From: Candidatus Anaerobutyricum stercoripullorum
GTDB lineage: Bacteria > Bacillota > Clostridia > Lachnospirales > Lachnospiraceae
DNA: 10,312 bases
Assembly: GCA_019114885.1 (NCBI GenBank)
Contig: DXEQ01000267.1
Coordinates: forward strand, 1 to 10,312
Direction of reading: 5' to 3'
Part shown: positions 7,257 through 10,312 of the stretch, piece after piece
Position numbering within the stretch: position 1 is the stretch's first letter
Layout: each line of letters starts with the position of its first letter
Position numbers and translations under genes: made by a program
Notes under the pieces: model-generated
Told to the model about the DNA's origin: nothing
Database searches by the model: none
The model's input: only the letters and a program-made list of their open reading frames with translations

Positions 7257-7283
7257 TCTCCACACTCCTGTTTGCACAAACAC

Positions 7284-7320
7284 GGACGCCGGAAATGTAA
7301 CGAAAAACTCTCCGGCATCC
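7284..7320 (-). promoter_or_regulatory. 10-bp hairpin in the yaaA leader
   Basis: GGACGCCGGA (7284-7293) and TCCGGCATCC (7311-7320) form a 10-bp stem with a 17-nt loop. In the minus-strand RNA the one imperfect position is a G-U wobble, while the plus strand would have a C-A mismatch, so the fold favours the yaaA transcript. No U-run follows, and the stem ends about 14 nt before the yaaA ribosome binding site (AGGAG). A short palindrome (GTTTG-TG-CAAAC) lies between them. A poor -10-like TATAAC (7327-7332, minus) lies just upstream, without a clear -35. It may be a leader or mRNA-stability hairpin. Confidence 0.45.
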
Positions 7321-7381
7321 TTACTCGTTATACTGTATTGTTAAATTATTATCATTACAACCTGTGTTTTGCTTTTAATTT

Positions 7382-7399
7382 TTGATATTAATTTATCAA
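7382..7399 (-). repeat. Near-perfect A/T-rich palindrome just after dnaN
   Basis: TTGATA (7382-7387) and TATCAA (7394-7399) are perfect reverse complements around TTAATT, so the 18-mer is palindromic except for one pair of positions. It lies 3 nt beyond the dnaN stop codon. A-rich rather than U-rich sequence follows in the transcript, so it is not a standard terminator. It could be a protein-binding site or chance in an A/T-rich spacer. Confidence 0.25.
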
Positions 7400-7402
7400 T
7401 CC

Positions 7403-8515
7403 TTAAAATCCACTGTTATTGACATTGATCGGCAGGATCAGGTAGAGGTAAGACACCTGTTCATCCCGGATGATACACGGAGCGATGGAGTTGATCATGT
7501 ACATGGTAACCTCTTCTTCATCGATCACGCGCAGCGCGTCAGCTAAAAACTTCGGATTGAATCCGATCAGAAGGTCTTTTCCTTCTTTTTCCATCTGGAT
7601 CTGATCTTTCATGGAGCCGATCTGAGAAGAGATCATCAGATCCATCTTGCCATCTTCGATCTTAAGGATGATCGGTTTTTTGTCCGATTCTTTGACAAAA
7701 AGAGTGGACCGGTCCAGACAGCGGAGCAGTTCCATTTTGTTGATCACGATCTTTGTCTCATAATCCATGGACAGCATCTGGCTGATATTATAAAACTTTC
7801 CTTCCAGCAGCCGGGAAACAACCAGCGTATTTTCGAATTCAAACAAAATATGTTTATCCGTGATGTACATATTTACACTGTCTTTGGCTTCTCCCGGAAG
7901 AATCTTGCTGATCTCTGATAAAGTTTTGCCGGGAACAATCACTTCCATCTTCGGATAACTGTCCTGCAGCATGATCTTCCTTACGGAAATCCGGTGACCG
8001 TCCAAAGATGTGACAGTCAGCTGATTCTGATCGATCTGGAACAGTTCGCCGGTCATTAATTTGTTGTTTTCATTATCGGAAACAGAGAAAATTGTCTGAC
8101 GGATTACTTCTTTCAGATCATATTGAGAGACAGTAATCTTATTTTCTTTCTCGATCACCGGAAGATGAGAGAAGTCATCCCCCTGTTTTCCCATGATATT
8201 GCAGTGGATCTGTTCGCAGCGGATACTGGTGTTTCCGTTTTCTTCTGTCTCAAGAATCACGTCATTATCCGGGATTTTTTTGATGATTTCTGAAAAAAGC
8301 TTCGCTTCCAGCGCGATCTTACCAGGGGTAACGATATCTCCCTCAATGGTTGTCTCGATACCAAGCTCCGTATCATTGGCTGTTAATTTAATACAGTTGT
8401 CAAAAGCTTCAATCAGGATACATTCCAGAATATCCATGGTCGTCTTGGTGGAAACCGCCTTGGAGACAATGGTAACACCGTGTAAGAACTGGCTTTTTGG
8501 ACAAATGATCTTCAT
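7403..8515 (-). CDS. dnaN: DNA polymerase III subunit beta (sliding clamp)
   Basis: A 370-residue protein of normal length for the beta clamp, which forms a ring around DNA and tethers the replicative polymerase. It begins MKIICPKSQFLHGVTIVSKA and shows the three-domain layout of the family: ANDTELGIET at 46-55 in domain 1, TSLDGHRISVRK at about 168-179 in domain 2, and a C-terminal YLYLILPINVN that fits the usual conserved end. The ATG is preceded by GAAAGGAG at 8528-8535, a rather long 12-nt spacing. That gap contains a DnaA-box sequence. dnaN is visibly more A/T rich than gyrA and gyrB. A weak extended -10 (TGATATTAT, minus, at 8561-8569) lies in the unwinding element upstream; no good -35 accompanies it, so transcription may also come from dnaA. 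Confidence 0.97.
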   Translation of the reverse strand: MKIICPKSQFLHGVTIVSKAVSTKTTMDILECILIEAFDNCIKLTANDTELGIETTIEGDIVTPGKIALEAKLFSEIIKKIPDNDVILETEENGNTSIRCEQIHCNIMGKQGDDFSHLPVIEKENKITVSQYDLKEVIRQTIFSVSDNENNKLMTGELFQIDQNQLTVTSLDGHRISVRKIMLQDSYPKMEVIVPGKTLSEISKILPGEAKDSVNMYITDKHILFEFENTLVVSRLLEGKFYNISQMLSMDYETKIVINKMELLRCLDRSTLFVKESDKKPIILKIEDGKMDLMISSQIGSMKDQIQMEKEGKDLLIGFNPKFLADALRVIDEEEVTMYMINSIAPCIIRDEQVSYLYLILPINVNNSGF

Positions 8516-8518
8516 GAT

Positions 8519-8527
8519 TGTGTATAA
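8519..8527 (-). promoter_or_regulatory. DnaA box TTATACACA between dnaN ribosome binding site and start
   Basis: On the minus strand this reads TTATACACA and fits TTATNCACA exactly. It occupies nine of the 12 nt between the dnaN Shine-Dalgarno (8528-8535) and ATG. It lies on the dnaN side of the A/T-rich element, apart from the other boxes. Confidence 0.6.
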
Positions 8528-8545
8528 CTCCTTTCGGTGCGAATG

Positions 8546-8567
8546 AAATATATTTATAAGATAATAT
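8546..8567. other. A/T-rich DNA unwinding element
   Basis: 21 of these 22 bases are A or T; the only exception is G8560. It directly adjoins the TAG trio tract on the dnaN side, where the unwinding element lies in the B. subtilis arrangement. It may double as a promoter region for dnaN. Confidence 0.7.
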
Positions 8568-8570
8568 CAG

Positions 8571-8585
8571 TAGTAGTAGTAGTAG
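8571..8585 (+). repeat. DnaA-trio tract, five perfect TAG repeats
   Basis: TAG is repeated five times without a break, preceded in register by CAG and followed by GGG. DnaA-trios are 5'-TA(G/A)-3' triplets bound by the DnaA filament on one strand as the origin opens. Orientation is right: trios 5', then a GC stretch, then a DnaA box (8599-8607) 3' on the same strand. Thirteen bases separate the last trio from that box. Confidence 0.75.
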
Positions 8586-8598
8586 GGGTTGTTGAATG

Positions 8599-8607
8599 TG
8601 TGAATAA
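8599..8607 (-). promoter_or_regulatory. DnaA box TTATTCACA, nearest to the trio tract
   Basis: The minus strand reads TTATTCACA, which fits TTATNCACA. It is the closest box to the GGGG and TAG tract and so the likely loading box for unwinding. Confidence 0.75.
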
Positions 8608-8665
8608 GTCAAAAAAACCGCATAACAACAGGGAAAAACCGAAAGGATAACTATGAGGATGGGGA

Positions 8666-8674
8666 TGTGGATAA
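8666..8674 (-). promoter_or_regulatory. DnaA box, perfect TTATCCACA
   Basis: TGTGGATAA on the plus strand is the reverse complement of the consensus TTATCCACA. It faces the perfect plus-strand box at 8694. Confidence 0.88.
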
Positions 8675-8693
8675 CTGATTTTATCAAGAACGT

Positions 8694-8702
8694 TTATCCA
8701 CA
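8694..8702 (+). promoter_or_regulatory. DnaA box, perfect TTATCCACA
   Basis: An exact consensus on the plus strand, 18 bp before the first member of the phased degenerate array and in the same orientation. Confidence 0.88.
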
Positions 8703-8711
8703 GTATAAAAA

Positions 8712-8753
8712 TTATCCCCACACCATCCACAGAGTATCCACTGGTTTTTCACA
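8712..8753 (+). promoter_or_regulatory. Array of four degenerate DnaA-box-like sites at 11-bp spacing
   Basis: Four 9-mers in the same orientation are each separated by exactly 2 bp: TTATCCCCA (8712-8720, one mismatch to the consensus), CCATCCACA (8723-8731, two), GTATCCACT (8734-8742, two) and TTTTTCACA (8745-8753, one mismatch to TTATNCACA). The 11-bp step is about one helical turn, which would place DnaA monomers on one face. E. coli oriC has low-affinity DnaA sites with the same 2-bp gaps. Binding here is inferred. Confidence 0.5.
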
Positions 8754-8758
8754 TCAAA

Positions 8759-8767
8759 TGTGGATAA
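8759..8767 (-). promoter_or_regulatory. DnaA box, perfect TTATCCACA
   Basis: TGTGGATAA on the plus strand. It faces the last member of the degenerate array (TTTTTCACA) across 5 bp and so closes the array. Confidence 0.88.
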
Positions 8768-8792
8768 ACAGATACGGGGCCGAAAACGGCGG

Positions 8793-8801
8793 TTATCCAC
8801 A
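8793..8801 (+). promoter_or_regulatory. DnaA box, perfect TTATCCACA
   Basis: An exact consensus on the plus strand, 27 bp from the dnaA stop codon. It is the box closest to dnaA. Confidence 0.88.
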
Positions 8802-8828
8802 TGATGGCGAAATAATACCGCAGGGGTA

Positions 8829-10184
8829 TCAGGTCGGCGGGTTCAGTTTCTTTATGAGGATGTCCATGTTGGACTTTAACTGATCGTCGCGGGTCAGAAG
8901 ATCTGCGATCTTATCCGCTCCGTGCATGACCGTGGTATGATCTCTGTTTCCCATGATCTTGCCGATGGCCTGCAGGGAGGTGTTGGTATATTTGCGGCTT
9001 AAATACATACAAATCTGCCGCGGATTGGCGATCTCTTTGTTCTTTTTCCGGGAAAGAATGTCGGAGACTGTGATATTGTAGTGTTCCGCCACCACATCCA
9101 TGATCACTTCCGGAGTGATCTCTTTTTGTGTCTCAATGATATCTTTTAAAGCTTCCTCAGCCAGCGGCAGTGTGACCGGGCGCTTCTCCAGGTTGGCAAA
9201 GACATAAATCTTGTTGAGCGCCCCCTCCAGTTCCCGGATATTGGAAGTGATGTTGGTGGCCACATACTGCATGACCTCCGTGTCGATCTCGAGATTCTCC
9301 AGTTCCGCCCGCTTTTTGAGGATTGCCATTCTTGTCTCATAGTCCGGCGGCTGGATATCGGCTGTGATGCCCCATTCAAAACGGGACCGGAGCCGTTCCT
9401 CCAGAGTGGAGATCTCCCTCGGATGTTTATCGGAGGAGATCACGATCTGTTTTTTGGCTTCATGCAGTTCATTAAAGGTGTGGAAAAACTCCTCCTGGGT
9501 ACTTTCCTTGCCGATGATGAACTGGATATCGTCGATCAGAAGAACGTCGATATTCCGGTATTTATCTCTGAATTCCTTGTTTTTGTCATGTTTCAGAGAA
9601 TCGATCAGTTCGTTTGTAAATTTCTCGGAAGTCACGTATAAAACGCGCAGATCCTTCCTATTATTAATGATGTGATGTGCGATCGAGTGCATCAGGTGCG
9701 TCTTTCCCAGTCCGGCGCCTCCGTAGAGGAAGAGCGGATTATAGGAACCTCCCGGTGATTCCGCCACGGCAACAGAAACAGCGTGAGCCATCTTGTTGGT
9801 GGGTCCGACCACGAAAGTGTCAAAGGTGTATCTCGGATTTAAGTTGCCTAAATATTCGGACGGAACGGAAGTCGTCTTTTTTGGTTTTACACTCTTTTTG
9901 GCGGGAGCTGTCTCTTCCGGCGCAGGGGAATCAGTAAAAAGAATCTCAAATTGCCGGCCTGTGACCTGCTCGATGGCCATCGATAAAAGGACATCATAAT
10001 ATTTATGCTTGATAAATTCGATCCCTCTTGATCCGCGGGACACAAAAAAAGTGATGGTGGTATCTGTGATGGACTGGATGACCAGCGGTTCGATCCATGT
10101 GTGCACAGCAACCTGCGTGACATCCTGCTCTTTGATGAGGATGTCCAGGATTTTATTCCAGTTTGCCTCGATTTTTTCTTTCAT
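8829..10184 (-). CDS. dnaA: Chromosomal replication initiator protein DnaA
   Basis: The AAA+ initiator that binds DnaA boxes and opens oriC, 451 residues from the chosen start. Domain I (about 1-80) has HTWIEPL at 28-34. A short linker (about 85-115) follows, rich in Lys, Pro, Ser and Thr. The AAA+ domain has Walker A GGAGLGKT at 155-162, Walker B LLIDDIQF at 215-222 and an arginine-finger region RLRSRFEWG at 264-272. The DNA-binding domain IV ends with the signature GNRDHTTVMHG at 412-422. The ATG at 10182-10184 (MKEKIEANWNKIL) has GGAG 9 nt upstream and gives a normal length. An ATG five codons earlier (10199) with AGGA 8 nt upstream is a real alternative. A TTG at 10280 would add a hydrophobic, basic N-terminus not expected in DnaA. 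The stop lies 27 bp from the nearest DnaA box. Confidence 0.96.
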   Translation of the reverse strand: MKEKIEANWNKILDILIKEQDVTQVAVHTWIEPLVIQSITDTTITFFVSRGSRGIEFIKHKYYDVLLSMAIEQVTGRQFEILFTDSPAPEETAPAKKSVKPKKTTSVPSEYLGNLNPRYTFDTFVVGPTNKMAHAVSVAVAESPGGSYNPLFLYGGAGLGKTHLMHSIAHHIINNRKDLRVLYVTSEKFTNELIDSLKHDKNKEFRDKYRNIDVLLIDDIQFIIGKESTQEEFFHTFNELHEAKKQIVISSDKHPREISTLEERLRSRFEWGITADIQPPDYETRMAILKKRAELENLEIDTEVMQYVATNITSNIRELEGALNKIYVFANLEKRPVTLPLAEEALKDIIETQKEITPEVIMDVVAEHYNITVSDILSRKKNKEIANPRQICMYLSRKYTNTSLQAIGKIMGNRDHTTVMHGADKIADLLTRDDQLKSNMDILIKKLNPPT

Positions 10185-10312
10185 TTTCCCTAACTCCATT
10201 CCGATTATCCTGGCAGCCGGAGTACATTTCCTCATAAAGAACCTATATATAAGGAAGAAACTCGTGTGCCTATAGTACAAAAATTATTCTTCTGAGCCGA
10301 TAAGATAAATAC
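10185..10312 (-). other. Leader and upstream region of dnaA, cut by window edge
   Basis: These 128 nt hold no gene and no DnaA box fitting TTATNCACA, unlike species with a second box cluster upstream of dnaA. A/T-rich stretches (for example CCTATATATAAGG at 10242-10254, nearly palindromic) could contain a -10, but I see no convincing -35/-10 pair. The dnaA promoter may be beyond the edge. Confidence 0.4.

Larger units (their letters stand above)
8516..8828. other. oriC: Chromosomal replication origin (oriC) in the dnaA-dnaN intergenic region
   Basis: These 313 bp carry no gene but hold six DnaA boxes fitting TTATNCACA in both orientations, four of them perfect TTATCCACA. They also hold a row of degenerate boxes, a five-copy TAG tract and an almost pure A/T stretch. 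The location between dnaA and dnaN is the standard Firmicutes origin. From dnaA towards dnaN the order is boxes, GC-rich GGGG, TAG trios, A/T-rich element, dnaN. This matches the basal unwinding system of B. subtilis, where DnaA loads on boxes and extends along trios to open the duplex. A perfect 12-nt inverted repeat (GCCGAAAACGGC, 8779-8790) lies between the last two boxes. Confidence 0.93.

Noticed and set aside
7257..7283. Upstream GTG start for yaaA adding nine residues
   Set aside because: It would enclose the AGGAG site that correctly serves the ATG at 7256, and the extra residues are not S4-like.
8642..8650. AAAGGATAA as a further DnaA box
   Set aside because: It has three mismatches in the conserved half of the motif and does not fit the 11-bp phase.
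8779..8790. GCCGAAAACGGC inverted repeat as a dnaA terminator
   Set aside because: The stem is only 4 bp and no U-run follows on the dnaA transcript. It may be part of origin structure.
10185..10280. N-terminal extension of dnaA from a TTG at 10280
   Set aside because: No ribosome binding site is near it, and the added residues do not resemble DnaA domain I.

Overview
This window is the replication-origin region of a bacterial chromosome. All eight coding regions lie on the minus strand. Reading in the direction of transcription (right to left) the order is dnaA - oriC - dnaN - yaaA (rlbA) - recF - gyrB - gyrA - two-subunit iron-sulfur fumarate hydratase (alpha, then the start of beta). The dnaA-dnaN-yaaA-recF-gyrB-gyrA block is the classic origin cluster of Firmicutes. 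The protein style (GyrA with GDSSIYGALV in the quinolone region, anaerobe-type two-subunit [4Fe-4S] fumarase, AGGAGG ribosome binding sites, moderate GC) suggests an anaerobic Clostridia member, most likely Lachnospiraceae; I cannot name the genus. No mobile element, CRISPR array, tRNA or rRNA is visible.

Right part (8516-10312): dnaA, with about 128 nt of leader in view, and the 313-bp dnaA-dnaN intergenic region, which is a compact oriC. It has four perfect DnaA boxes (TTATCCACA), two TTATNCACA variants, a row of four degenerate boxes at exact 11-bp spacing, a perfect (TAG)5 DnaA-trio tract and an almost pure A/T unwinding element. The order (boxes, GC stretch, trios, A/T-rich element, dnaN) is that of the basal unwinding system described in Bacillus subtilis. 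One further DnaA box sits between the ribosome binding site and the start codon of dnaN.

Middle part (3738-8515): dnaN (sliding clamp), yaaA (small S4 RNA-binding protein, with a 10-bp hairpin in its leader), recF (recombination mediator), a probable terminator overlapping the recF stop codon, then a good sigma-A promoter in front of gyrB. The small remB gene that follows recF in B. subtilis is absent. gyrB and gyrA are separated by 97 nt and probably form one operon.

Left part (1-3737): gyrA, a 124-nt spacer with a long branched hairpin followed by a U-rich run and a second hairpin that could mask the next ribosome binding site, then the fumarase alpha gene and the first 50 codons of the beta gene, cut by the window edge.

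The genes cover initiation (DnaA, oriC), processivity (DnaN), fork repair (RecF) and supercoil control (GyrAB). The fumarase pair is a metabolic add-on. I did not find a new multi-gene system. The most interesting signals are the fine structure of oriC and the structured leaders of the fumarase alpha and yaaA genes.
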